Positions 7,596-15,933 are shown, counted from the stretch's first letter. The stretch: DNA of 18,093 nucleotides from Muribaculaceae bacterium (GCA_029056365.1 JAIDBM010000184.1:1-18093), one strand, 5' to 3'. The notes: generated from the letters alone by a model not told the origin. Numbers and translations are program-made.

Positions 7596-9305
7596 ATGAA
7601 GAAACCTCAATATCTGATCCTTTGTATTTTAATTTTCCTGTGTGTGTCGGCGGCCTGTACCAGCAATACAGTGGAGGTGCCGGCTGAAATACTTGCGCTC
7701 GACTCGATGATAGACCATCGGGAGAATTTCGACCGGCAGAAGTCGTTCCGTCTTGTGGAACTCCAGCGGAAACAGAAGCTTGCCACGGATGCCGATGAAC
7801 GTTTCAGACTCAATTCACAGCTGTATGAAGAATATCTGACATATAACTCCGATTCGGCAATGAAATATGTCGATGCCAATCTGGAACTTGCCCGACACAG
7901 CGGCGACATAGAGCGCATGAACGCCACGCTGATACAGAAATCGTATCTGCTGGCTGCAATCGGTCTGCTGCATGAGGCCAGAAGCTTGCTGGCGTCGGTC
8001 GACCGTGCAAGGCTGTCCGACAGGCTGCTTGTGCCGTATTACGGCCAGAATATTTACTTCTACAGCCATATGGGCAACTACATCGGAGGCGATGCGAACG
8101 AGTATTATGCGATAGAGCGCAACTATAAAGACTCGATAATGACTGTGATTCCGCCCGACCATCCGGAATACCACTGGTATCGGGCATGGGACGTTATCGG
8201 CACCGATCATACCGACTCACAGCTCAACGAGACATTGCGCCGGAAGGTAGACAGTTCATCGCACGACTCCCGGCAGGACGCCATGGATGCATATGTGCTC
8301 GCACGCCTGTATGACGAAGCCGGCGACGAGGAGAACTATCTGAAATACATGATTATTTCGGCCATGATTGATGTGAAAATAGCCAATGCCGAGATTGCAT
8401 CGCTTGAGGAACTTGCGAAAATTCTGTTCGACCGGGGCGACATCGACCGCGCGTACCGGTATATAAACTACAGTCTCGACAAGGCTATAAGTTATCCAAA
8501 CCGTGGCCGCGCTTACGGTATAATGAAAACACTCGATGCCATAAGCAAGGCCTATCAGGAAAGAAATCTTGAGCAACAGCAGCGCACCCGTCTGTTTCTC
8601 ACTCTGGTGTGCCTGCTCAGTGCGGTGCTGGCGCTTACCATTGCTATCATAATAGTGCAAAACCGCAGGTTGCGACGGCAAGGACGCAATCTCGACAACG
8701 CAAACAAGCAGCTCAACCGCAATGTAAACGAGCTCTCCGAGGCGCAGCGGAAGCTGGCCGAGGCCAATACAAAGCTCAAGGAACTGAATGCCGACCTTAC
8801 GCGGAAGAACGATGAACTGGCCGAGTCGAACTATGTGAAAGAAGAATACATCGGCTACATATTTACAATTTGTTCGAACTACATACGCAAGCTCGAGGAT
8901 TTCCGGAAGAGTATCCACGTGAAGGCCGTGACGAAGAAATATAAGGAAATAGAAGCCGAGACTGCCGGTGGCGACATGATGAAGGACGAGCTTCGCGACT
9001 TCTATCGTTCGTTCGACACCGTGTTCCTGCACATCTATCCTGATTTTGTGAACGACTTCAACTCGCTTTTGCAGGACGATAAACGTATTGTGCCTAAGGA
9101 AGGAGAGTTGCTCAATACCGAGCTGCGCATCTATGCCCTTGTGCGTCTGGGTATCACCGACAGTGTGAAGATAGCCGACTTCCTGCACTGTTCGGCACAG
9201 ACGGTATATAACAACCGTTTCAAGGTGCGCAACAAGGCCATCATCGAGAAGAAAGATTTTGCCGAGGCAGTGCGTACGCTGGGCAAATTCGAAAAGCCGG
9301 TGTAA
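7596..9305 (+). CDS. SusR-like membrane-spanning transcriptional regulator (DUF6377-type)
   Basis: This 569-residue protein is probably a one-component, membrane-spanning regulator. It starts with a hydrophobic signal ending in a lipobox-like VSAAC (Cys21). Residues about 30-330 are helical, TPR-like repeats predicted to be periplasmic. One membrane segment (about 332-353, LVCLLSAVLALTIAIII) is followed by a basic stop (RRLRR). A heptad-rich coiled coil spans about 355-410. The C-terminal region (about 505-550, including ALVRLGITDSVKIADFL and SAQTVYNNRFKVR) looks like a LuxR-like helix-turn-helix. This layout fits the DUF6377 family and the SusR class that senses oligosaccharides and activates a nearby susCD operon; the family name is from memory. 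It sits upstream of the PUL here, separated by two small genes. ATG 7596 is preferred because the promoter overlaps the upstream TTG. The lipobox with an internal membrane segment is unusual. Confidence 0.93.
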   Translation: MKKPQYLILCILIFLCVSAACTSNTVEVPAEILALDSMIDHRENFDRQKSFRLVELQRKQKLATDADERFRLNSQLYEEYLTYNSDSAMKYVDANLELARHSGDIERMNATLIQKSYLLAAIGLLHEARSLLASVDRARLSDRLLVPYYGQNIYFYSHMGNYIGGDANEYYAIERNYKDSIMTVIPPDHPEYHWYRAWDVIGTDHTDSQLNETLRRKVDSSSHDSRQDAMDAYVLARLYDEAGDEENYLKYMIISAMIDVKIANAEIASLEELAKILFDRGDIDRAYRYINYSLDKAISYPNRGRAYGIMKTLDAISKAYQERNLEQQQRTRLFLTLVCLLSAVLALTIAIIIVQNRRLRRQGRNLDNANKQLNRNVNELSEAQRKLAEANTKLKELNADLTRKNDELAESNYVKEEYIGYIFTICSNYIRKLEDFRKSIHVKAVTKKYKEIEAETAGGDMMKDELRDFYRSFDTVFLHIYPDFVNDFNSLLQDDKRIVPKEGELLNTELRIYALVRLGITDSVKIADFLHCSAQTVYNNRFKVRNKAIIEKKDFAEAVRTLGKFEKPV

Positions 9306-9341
9306 GGCTGGCATTTGGGTTCATTGTGAAGATTTTAAAAT

Positions 9342-10211
9342 ATGGCAAAACGGATAGTAACACGAATAGGTAATGTTTTTTGCGCAGAGATTGACGGGGA
9401 GTATAAGTGCTTCTTTCAATATATCAGCAATGACCTTAATCAGCTTAACAGTTCTGTGGTGAGAGTATTCAGGAGCCGCTACCCGATGGATTATAAGCCG
9501 GTTATTGATGATATAGTCAAAGACTCGGTGTTGCTGTATGCACATACGATGTTGAGGGTAGGAATTGAGCAGGGCGACTGGTATAAGGTAGGAACGTCGA
9601 AATACATCGGAGAGAAAAAGGATATAGACAGTGTCATTTTTGCTAATACTCGTGAATTCGAATATATCAATTGGGAGATTATCGATGTAGACCCATTGAA
9701 AAACTGGTCGGTATGGAATCTTGCCGGAGAGGGTGGCATGGTGAGCTATATTCCGGAAGGGAGTCGTTCCAGAACCTATCCGGGGTCTGTATATCCTCCA
9801 TATTATGTACTTGACTGGATGAAGTATGGTTACACGCGTACAACGGAAATAATATTTACGGTTCTGAAACGGCAACCATTGCCGGGAATACACAGCTATA
9901 TCTGTGCATATAATTCTGAGGATACGACATATTATCATTTCATCGGAGACGAAGCGGTAGCGCAACTTGTGATAAAAGACGGCCACCGCATAAAGCTTAC
10001 TGTCGACCAGCCTAATTCGGCTTGTTTTAATCTGCGCAAGGCGAAGTTTGGCGACACGAACTGGAAGCAAAGGAACTTTATATCAAAAGAAGAATTTGAT
10101 AAGGCATGGGATTTTAAAGCAGGCAGTCTGAAAGAGGTCTTTTGTCAGCATTTGAATGGTCTTGATATGCTTCGCAGCAAGTACAAGTTCCGCAAATTGT
10201 GGAAAAAGTAG
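9342..10211 (+). CDS. Hypothetical protein, possible Imm26-like immunity protein
   Basis: This 289-residue soluble protein has no signal peptide or membrane segment, so it is probably cytoplasmic. The N-terminal 70 or so residues (RIGNVFCAEIDGEYKCFFQY and what follows) are strand-rich and resemble the Imm26 immunity-protein pattern, in which a GDxFxxxx start is followed by a Y/F-rich strand. This is recognition by eye and is weak. A middle segment has YKVGTSKYIGEKKDID and WSVWNLAGEGG. The C-terminus is basic and aromatic (KYKFRKLWKK). The gene starts 36 bases after the regulator with no terminator between, so read-through from 7567 is likely. A 10-bp palindrome, ATTTTAAAAT (9332-9341), directly abuts the ATG. 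The next gene follows after 9 bases. No toxin gene is adjacent. Its role in or beside the PUL is unknown. Confidence 0.85.
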   Translation: MAKRIVTRIGNVFCAEIDGEYKCFFQYISNDLNQLNSSVVRVFRSRYPMDYKPVIDDIVKDSVLLYAHTMLRVGIEQGDWYKVGTSKYIGEKKDIDSVIFANTREFEYINWEIIDVDPLKNWSVWNLAGEGGMVSYIPEGSRSRTYPGSVYPPYYVLDWMKYGYTRTTEIIFTVLKRQPLPGIHSYICAYNSEDTTYYHFIGDEAVAQLVIKDGHRIKLTVDQPNSACFNLRKAKFGDTNWKQRNFISKEEFDKAWDFKAGSLKEVFCQHLNGLDMLRSKYKFRKLWKK

Positions 10212-10220
10212 TGAACGGGT

Positions 10221-10982
10221 ATGCGACAACGAATAAGTTACCCTGAAGTAAAGAAGCTCTGGGCAGAAGAGTTTCCGGTACTTATGCGCTATACTTCGTC
10301 ATCTTTAATGATGAAGTCGGATATTATGCTGATTGGCTTGTGGTTTGGCAGCAGATTTGGGTCGTATTATATTTTTTTGAAAGTTCTTCCATTATGGTAT
10401 GAAAAATCCGAGGATATGGACCGTAATTCTGTTATCATTCCTTTAAATGGTCTGGTAAAAGGAGCTCGTTTTAACCTCGACTATCATTTTTTTGAATTTG
10501 AAAAACTCAGATTGGCTATCCACGAGTTGGTTGATCCTCTGTTTAAAAAGGAAATACGTGTGACCAGCTTGATTGATATAATCAAAAAAAATTGGAATAA
10601 GGATAAGAAATTTTCATATAGAAATTTGATTGTAAATAAAGATACATTTGAATTGTTATTTGCGATAGCCGTTTTTTTTAAGGATACAGAGTTGAAGACG
10701 CTCATAGATGGAGAGCTTGAAAAAAATATTGCAAATTGTACAGACGAAAGGTTTGAGTATTTTTATGGTAAGTCGATAGATGCCTGGCTTTATGAGATTG
10801 GGAATCGATTCGGTGACCGCGATAAATTTCTGGCGAAAGTGAAGGCTAATGCCGAGATGCCGGAAATTGCAAAATTGAACGAGTCTCATCTGGTGCGTCT
10901 GCCCGCCAGAGAGCTGGAGTTACGGCTACAGGAGTATTTCCATATAGGCAGATTCAGGTTTCGCAAATGGTGGAAGGAGTAG
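10221..10982 (+). CDS. Hypothetical protein, A+T-rich
   Basis: I do not recognise this 253-residue protein. It lacks a signal peptide and looks cytoplasmic and mixed alpha/beta, with strand-like stretches (DIMLIGLWFGS, YYIFLKVLPLWY) in the first third and helices after that. The middle (about 10440-10760) is plainly richer in A and T than neighbouring genes and contains runs of eight A (10584-10591) and eight T (10672-10679), both in frame. The C-terminus (GRFRFRKWWKE) closely echoes the tail of the upstream gene (KYKFRKLWKK). The 9-base gap and lack of a promoter or terminator between them indicate co-transcription and probably translational coupling, so the two products may act together or be diverged relatives. 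A strong terminator follows. Low G+C relative to its surroundings hints at acquisition by transfer. Confidence 0.85.
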   Translation: MRQRISYPEVKKLWAEEFPVLMRYTSSSLMMKSDIMLIGLWFGSRFGSYYIFLKVLPLWYEKSEDMDRNSVIIPLNGLVKGARFNLDYHFFEFEKLRLAIHELVDPLFKKEIRVTSLIDIIKKNWNKDKKFSYRNLIVNKDTFELLFAIAVFFKDTELKTLIDGELEKNIANCTDERFEYFYGKSIDAWLYEIGNRFGDRDKFLAKVKANAEMPEIAKLNESHLVRLPARELELRLQEYFHIGRFRFRKWWKE

Positions 10983-11019
10983 AGACTGAAATTCGGAGGT
11001 TAATTTTGGAAATATAAAG

Positions 11020-11049
11020 GAACACGGGTATTGCCCGTGTTCTTTTTTT
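11020..11049 (+). terminator. Intrinsic terminator of the regulator/hypothetical group
   Basis: A perfect 9-bp stem, GAACACGGG (11020-11028) with CCCGTGTTC (11034-11042), has a 5-base loop and is followed by seven T residues (11043-11049). It is 38 bases after the stop of the second hypothetical gene. Confidence 0.94.
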
Positions 11050-11063
11050 GATACAAATTTTAA

Positions 11064-11164
11064 TACTTCAATACGTTCTTTGTCTTACTTTTTGTCGGAT
11101 TGCGATATTGGTTAATGTGCTGTAACACAAATACCATGCATTTACTTACAGTTTACTTCGATAC
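11064..11164 (+). promoter_or_regulatory. Candidate activator-binding repeats upstream of susC
   Basis: TACTTCAATAC (11064-11074) and TACTTCGATAC (11154-11164) match at 10 of 11 positions. The second ends 34 bases before the -7 element, where an activator would bind. Overlapping the second copy, TTTACTT occurs twice, 11 bases apart (11141-11147 and 11152-11158), about one helical turn. These are candidate operator sites for the SusR-like regulator; no binding motif is known to me to compare them with. Confidence 0.35.
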
Positions 11165-11198
11165 TTTACCGCCACATACAGCGAGTGAAAAAATACAT

Positions 11199-11206
11199 TA
11201 ATTTTG
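11199..11206 (+). promoter_or_regulatory. Probable -7 promoter element of the PUL operon
   Basis: TAATTTTG matches the Bacteroidetes -7 consensus TAnnTTTG and is identical to the element before the regulator gene (7567-7574). It predicts a 5' leader of roughly 110 bases before susC. There is no clear -33 TTTG, as expected for a promoter that needs an activator. Confidence 0.65.
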
Positions 11207-11321
11207 CAGTGTCTGCGTTACACCGCTGAACTTATTGTATACCATGTGTGTTTCATATCGGTAGACCTTGAAAAACTTAAAAAGCATAAAAACTACATAA
11301 ATTACCTAAAACTAACTCCGA

Positions 11322-14291
11322 ATGAAAAAGAAATGCAACCTGATGGCTTTGGCCATGAGCCTTGCTATGGTTCTTTTTGGCAGTGTGGCGGCATGGGCCG
11401 CTGATATTACAGCCAGAGGAACTGTAAGCGATGGCGAAGGAGAGCCGCTGATCGGCGTAAGTGTGGAAATCAAAGACCGGCCCGGAGTCGGAACCACTAC
11501 TGATGTCGATGGCAATTTCACAATCACAGTACCGCAAGGAACCACACTCGTGTTCTCATATATAGGATATGTGAGCCGCGAACTTCCGGCATCGGCATCG
11601 ATGAATGTAACCTTGAGCGAAGATGTTACCAGCCTCGACGAGGTGGTTGTGATCGGTTACGGTTCGGTGAGACGCAAAGACCTTACAACCGCAGTTTCGA
11701 CAGTGGGTGAGGACGCTCTTGCCAACAGACCTATAATTTCAGCCGCACAGGCTATCCAGGGCAAGGCCGCCGGTGTGCAGGTGCAGCAGCCTACAGGCGC
11801 GCCCGGCGGCGGCATGACCGTACGCGTGCGCGGTACCACATCGTTCAACGGTTCGAACGAGCCTCTTTATGTGGTGGACGGTGTGCCCGTTGACAATGTG
11901 AACTTCCTTTCGCCGAGCGACATCGAAAGCATGCAGATTCTGAAAGACGCATCATCGGCGGCAATCTATGGCTCGCGTGGCGCGAACGGTGTCGTAATCA
12001 TCACCACTCGTCAGGGCCGCAGCTCCGATGCCCGTATATCGCTCAACATACAGGGCGGTTTTACTCGCGTGGCCAAGAAGGTGGATGTGCTCAATGCCGC
12101 ACAGTACAAGCAGCTTATGGATGAAATCGGCTTGCTCAAACTGCCCGACGGACTTACCGACCAGACCGACTGGTTCGATGAAACCTACCGTACCGGCAAC
12201 ACCCAGACCTATCAGCTGGCAGTGTCGCAGAGCACCGACAAAATATCCTACTATCTGTCGGGCGGCTATCAGCGCGACCAGGGTATTTTGAAAAGCTCCT
12301 TCTTCCAGCGTTTCAATTTCCGTGCCAACGTCGAGGGCAAGCTGCGCAAGTGGCTTACCGCCAAGGCAAATATCGTTTATTCCGATTATTCATCGAACGG
12401 CGGCGGCGCCATGGGTACCGTCGGAAACCGTGGCGGTGTGATTCTTTCGGTGATAAACACTCCGACCTACGCTCCGATATGGGACCCCGAAAACCCCGAC
12501 CGCTTCTATAACAACTTCTATGGCCTGAACATGCAGAGCCCGCTTGAAAACGAGGCACGCCAGCAGAGCAACCGCTCGCGCGAAAACCGACTCATAGCAT
12601 CGGGCGAATTACTTTTCGACATCTGCAAGGGCCTGACTTTCTCGTCGAAATTCACCATGGACCGCCGTCATGGATGGGATACATCGTTCCTCGACCCCGA
12701 ACTCACCACATGGGGTCGCGAGCAGGGCGGCACAGGCTACGACGGACGTAACCAGAACACGGTTCTCACCTGGGACAACGTGGCCAACTACAACATAAGC
12801 TTCGGCAAGAACAGCTTCCAGATCATGGCCGGTACATCGTGGACCGACTCGAACTACTCCAACAACTGGATCAACGGACAGTACTACCGCAACGGTAAAA
12901 TCGAGACTCTGAACGCCGCCAACAAAATCAGCTGGACCGGCACAGGCTCAAGCGCATCGCAGTGGGGCATATTCTCTTATCTGGGTCGTGTGAGCTACAA
13001 TTACGACTCGAAATATCTCGCCACAGCCAACATTCGCTACGACGGTTCGTCGAAACTGCATCCCGACCACCGCTGGAAGGCCTTCCCCTCGGTTTCGGCC
13101 GCATGGCGCATATCGCAGGAACAATGGCTTACCGACCAGACATGGCTCAGCGACCTCAAGCTGCGTGCAGGCTGGGGTATGACCGGCAACCAGGACGGTG
13201 TGGGCGACTATGCTTATCTGCAGCGTTACAACATCAACCGCGTGCCCTGGTTCGAAGACGGAAACCAGACTGCCGTTCCTACCATCACTCAGGCAAACCT
13301 CCGTACACGCGACCTTACCTGGGAAACAACCACCCAGACAGGTGTAGGTATCGACTTCTCGGTTCTGAACAACCGTATCGAACTTGCCGCCGACTGGTAT
13401 TACAAGAAAACCACCGACATGCTCATGTGGGTGTCGCTGCCCTCAGGCTCGGCTGCCGCAAGCTCGATTCAGCGTAACGAAGGCGAGATGACCAACCAGG
13501 GCTTTGAATTCGGCATCACTTCGCATAACTTCGTGGGTGAATTCGAATGGACAACAAACCTGAACATGTCGTTCAACCGCAACAAACTTACAAAACTCGA
13601 ACTTCAGAAGGTTTATCTCGACGCAGTTACATCCGAAACCGTAAACGAGGCTGTGGTGCGTAACGAACCAGGCCGTGCCCTTGGCGGCTTCTACGGCTAT
13701 GTGGCTCAGGGCGTGGATCCTGAAACCGGTCTGATGATTTACGAAGACCTCAACGGCGACGGACGCATCAGCTCGAGCGACCGTACGTACATCGGCGACC
13801 CGAACCCCGACTTCACATTCGGCTTCACCAATACTTTCTCGTACAAAGGCTTCAACCTCAGCATATTCCTGCAGGGCAGCTACGGCAACGACATATTCAA
13901 TGCCTCGCGAATGGAAACCGAAGGCATGTACGACGGAAAGAACCAGACCACCGAGGTGCTGCGCCGCTGGCAGATTCCCGGCCAGATCACCGACATGCCC
14001 AAGGCCGGCTGGAACATGCGCAACTCAACCTACTTTGTTGAAGACGGCAGCTACATCCGTGTAAAGGACATCTCGCTCTCGTACGACATCTCCGGAAAGT
14101 GGATGAAGAAACTCGGCGTTACACGCATACAGCCTTACTTCACCGCATCGAACCTCATCACCTTCACTCATTACTCGGGCATGGACCCCGAAGTGAACCA
14201 GTGGGGCAACAACGGCCACGTGCAGGGCATCGACTGGGGCACTTACCCGCACTGCAAGAGCTTTGTGTTCGGTATAAATGTTGACTTTTAA
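11322..14291 (+). CDS. susC: SusC/RagA-family TonB-dependent outer-membrane glycan importer
   Basis: This 989-residue outer-membrane transporter moves oligosaccharides into the periplasm using TonB energy. In order it has a signal peptide (about 1-27, ending AAWA), a carboxypeptidase D regulatory-like domain (about 30-105, with GEPLIGVSVEIKD and DVDGNFTITVP), the TonB-box region (EVVVIGYGS near 107-115), and a plug domain (about 115-230). The plug includes the SusC signature around residues 195-230 (PLYVVDGVPVD, then SDIESMQILKDASSAAIYGS). A long beta-barrel follows, ending in NVDF with the terminal Phe typical of outer-membrane barrels. Length is normal for the family. susD follows after 14 bases and forms the lid of the transporter. 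The substrate is inferred from the GH30 enzyme downstream to be a beta-1,6-linked glucan. The gene symbol is used in the family sense. Confidence 0.97.
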   Translation: MKKKCNLMALAMSLAMVLFGSVAAWAADITARGTVSDGEGEPLIGVSVEIKDRPGVGTTTDVDGNFTITVPQGTTLVFSYIGYVSRELPASASMNVTLSEDVTSLDEVVVIGYGSVRRKDLTTAVSTVGEDALANRPIISAAQAIQGKAAGVQVQQPTGAPGGGMTVRVRGTTSFNGSNEPLYVVDGVPVDNVNFLSPSDIESMQILKDASSAAIYGSRGANGVVIITTRQGRSSDARISLNIQGGFTRVAKKVDVLNAAQYKQLMDEIGLLKLPDGLTDQTDWFDETYRTGNTQTYQLAVSQSTDKISYYLSGGYQRDQGILKSSFFQRFNFRANVEGKLRKWLTAKANIVYSDYSSNGGGAMGTVGNRGGVILSVINTPTYAPIWDPENPDRFYNNFYGLNMQSPLENEARQQSNRSRENRLIASGELLFDICKGLTFSSKFTMDRRHGWDTSFLDPELTTWGREQGGTGYDGRNQNTVLTWDNVANYNISFGKNSFQIMAGTSWTDSNYSNNWINGQYYRNGKIETLNAANKISWTGTGSSASQWGIFSYLGRVSYNYDSKYLATANIRYDGSSKLHPDHRWKAFPSVSAAWRISQEQWLTDQTWLSDLKLRAGWGMTGNQDGVGDYAYLQRYNINRVPWFEDGNQTAVPTITQANLRTRDLTWETTTQTGVGIDFSVLNNRIELAADWYYKKTTDMLMWVSLPSGSAAASSIQRNEGEMTNQGFEFGITSHNFVGEFEWTTNLNMSFNRNKLTKLELQKVYLDAVTSETVNEAVVRNEPGRALGGFYGYVAQGVDPETGLMIYEDLNGDGRISSSDRTYIGDPNPDFTFGFTNTFSYKGFNLSIFLQGSYGNDIFNASRMETEGMYDGKNQTTEVLRRWQIPGQITDMPKAGWNMRNSTYFVEDGSYIRVKDISLSYDISGKWMKKLGVTRIQPYFTASNLITFTHYSGMDPEVNQWGNNGHVQGIDWGTYPHCKSFVFGINVDF

Positions 14292-14305
14292 TTCCTGAAT
14301 ATAAT

Positions 14306-15838
14306 ATGAAAACCAGATATATGATCTGCGGGCTCGCAGCCCTGTCGGTTCTGGCCGCCGGCTGCAGCCTCGACTACGAACCCGTCAGCGACTACTCCGA
14401 TGTTACGGAGGGTACAATCGACAATCCGGAGGAGGAAGTGGTGTATGAGAACAGGGCCGATGCCGAGAGTGCTCTTACAGCTCTGTACGAAGACTTCCGT
14501 GGAAACCAGAACCAGCTGCAGCTCGACTGGCTGCTCATAGGCGATGTCCATTCCGACAACGCATATGCCGGAACAACCGGTTCGGAAGTGGTCGATCCGG
14601 CTACCAACGACCTCAACGGCACCACACTGTGTGTGAACCGCGACTGGAACTACTACATGCTTCAGGCCGCGAAGTGCACCAAGTTCATAATCAGCGTTGC
14701 AAAGGTGGGCGACGGAAGCCTCACCGAATCGGAGGTAAACACCATGCGTGCCCAGGCCGAGATTATGCGTGCGTTCGTGTGGTTCAGAATGGTGCGTATG
14801 TGGGGTAATATTCCAATCATCACCACTATTCCCAAGGATATTACTTCGGAAAACATCTCCGAGTCGTACGAAAGCTATTTCCCGGCACAGAACAACGAGG
14901 CCGATGCATATGCATACATACTTGCCGACCTTGAGGACGCAATCAAGTACGCTCCCGACGGCAACGGCGACAAAACCCGTTTCAGCAAGGATGTGGCCCG
15001 CGCCCTTCTGGCAAAGGTATACGCCGAGAAACCTGTGCGCGACTATGCGAAGGTGATAAAGTATGTCGACGAGCTTACAGCCGCCGGATACGGCCTGTGC
15101 CCCGAATATGGCGACCTGTTCAACATCGACGGCGCGGCCAAGGACGGCTTCTCGGCCACTCCGCTCCACACCAACACCGTGGAATCGATTCTGGAGGTAC
15201 ACTATCCGGTAGGTTCGGGCAACTGGGCATCGTGGATGTACGGCCGCTGTCTCGAAGACTGGGACAACTCATTCTCCTGGGCCAAGTGGATCACACCTTC
15301 GCGCGACCTTCTCGCCGCCTTCGACAAAGTGGGCGACACCAAGCGCAAGGAGCAGACCGTGGTTTACTACGAATGCGGCTGGAGCAACTACTATCCCAGC
15401 GACAACTATGCCTTCATGTACAAGGTGCGTTCGGGCTACAGCAATGTGTTCTTCCTCCGTTACGACGATGTGCTTCTGCTTAAGGCCGAGGCCCTTCTCA
15501 ACGGCGACAACGTCGACCTGGCAGGAGCAGCCGCCATTATCGACCAGATCCGCGACCGTGCCGGTGTGGCTCGCCTGTCGGCAAAGGAGAAGAGCAACAA
15601 GGAGAGTCTGTTCAACGCCTATGTGAACGAGCGCCGTCTGGAGCTTGCCTGCGAGGGCGAACGCTGGTTCGACCTGGTGCGTCTCGACCTTGTGGAGAGC
15701 GCCATGGCCGCCGCACAGCGCAACGACCCGGGCCGACTGCCCATAGCTGTTCCGTACAACAAGAACTCTTACCTGCTGCCGATTCCGCAGGATGTTCTCG
15801 ACACAAACCCCAATGTAGTACAGAATCCAGGTTATTAA
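14306..15838 (+). CDS. susD: SusD/RagB-family surface glycan-binding lipoprotein
   Basis: This 510-residue outer-membrane lipoprotein binds glycan at the cell surface and closes over the SusC pore. It has a signal peptide with lipobox LAAGC (Cys20), then an acidic stretch after the cysteine (SLDYEP) of the kind that directs lipoproteins to the surface in Bacteroidetes. The body is helical (TPR-like in the family), with NRDWNYYMLQAAKC near residue 115. The hallmark C-terminal SusD motif lies at about 439-458 (NERRLELACEGERWFDLVRL). The C-terminal region ends YLLPIPQDVLDTNPNVVQN, which is typical of the family. Length is normal. The 14-base spacing after susC implies one operon. The downstream gap of about 160 bases contains a hairpin but no terminator, so the GH30 gene is likely on the same transcript. 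Confidence 0.97.
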   Translation: MKTRYMICGLAALSVLAAGCSLDYEPVSDYSDVTEGTIDNPEEEVVYENRADAESALTALYEDFRGNQNQLQLDWLLIGDVHSDNAYAGTTGSEVVDPATNDLNGTTLCVNRDWNYYMLQAAKCTKFIISVAKVGDGSLTESEVNTMRAQAEIMRAFVWFRMVRMWGNIPIITTIPKDITSENISESYESYFPAQNNEADAYAYILADLEDAIKYAPDGNGDKTRFSKDVARALLAKVYAEKPVRDYAKVIKYVDELTAAGYGLCPEYGDLFNIDGAAKDGFSATPLHTNTVESILEVHYPVGSGNWASWMYGRCLEDWDNSFSWAKWITPSRDLLAAFDKVGDTKRKEQTVVYYECGWSNYYPSDNYAFMYKVRSGYSNVFFLRYDDVLLLKAEALLNGDNVDLAGAAAIIDQIRDRAGVARLSAKEKSNKESLFNAYVNERRLELACEGERWFDLVRLDLVESAMAAAQRNDPGRLPIAVPYNKNSYLLPIPQDVLDTNPNVVQNPGY

Positions 15839-15896
15839 TACTTATTGGGTTAAAACAGCTGAACAAGTCACAATTCATTGAAAACTTTGGCCTCCG

Positions 15897-15933
15897 GCGT
15901 CCCGGACGTGCAATATGCTTTTGTCCGGGGCGT
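15897..15933 (+). other. Intercistronic hairpin between susD and GH30
   Basis: GCGTCCCGGAC (15897-15907) pairs with GTCCGGGGCGT (15923-15933) over 11 bp with two G-T wobbles and a 15-base loop. No T run follows, so it is not an intrinsic terminator. It may stabilise or process the mRNA, giving different levels of susCD and the downstream genes. Confidence 0.6.

Larger units (their letters stand above)
10983..11321 (+). other. Gene-free interval before susC
   Basis: This 339-base interval holds no plausible gene. It contains the terminator of the upstream group (11020-11049), an A+T-rich stretch with repeated TACTTC and TTTACTT words (11064-11164), a -7 promoter element (11199-11206), and a leader of about 110 bases running into the susC start at 11322. 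I see no riboswitch-like architecture in the leader. Confidence 0.8.

Noticed and set aside
11001..11008. TAATTTTG resembling a -7 promoter element just after the second hypothetical gene
   Set aside because: A transcript from here would run straight into the terminator at 11020-11049 and contain no gene, so it is probably chance.
9306..11049. A mobile element or attachment sites flanking the two A+T-rich genes
   Set aside because: I found no transposase, integrase, terminal inverted repeats or matching direct repeats at the edges. Only composition suggests transfer.
11204..11404. Small + strand open frame overlapping the susC leader and start
   Set aside because: It starts right at the -7 element and runs out of frame into the susC signal peptide, and it has no protein-like features.
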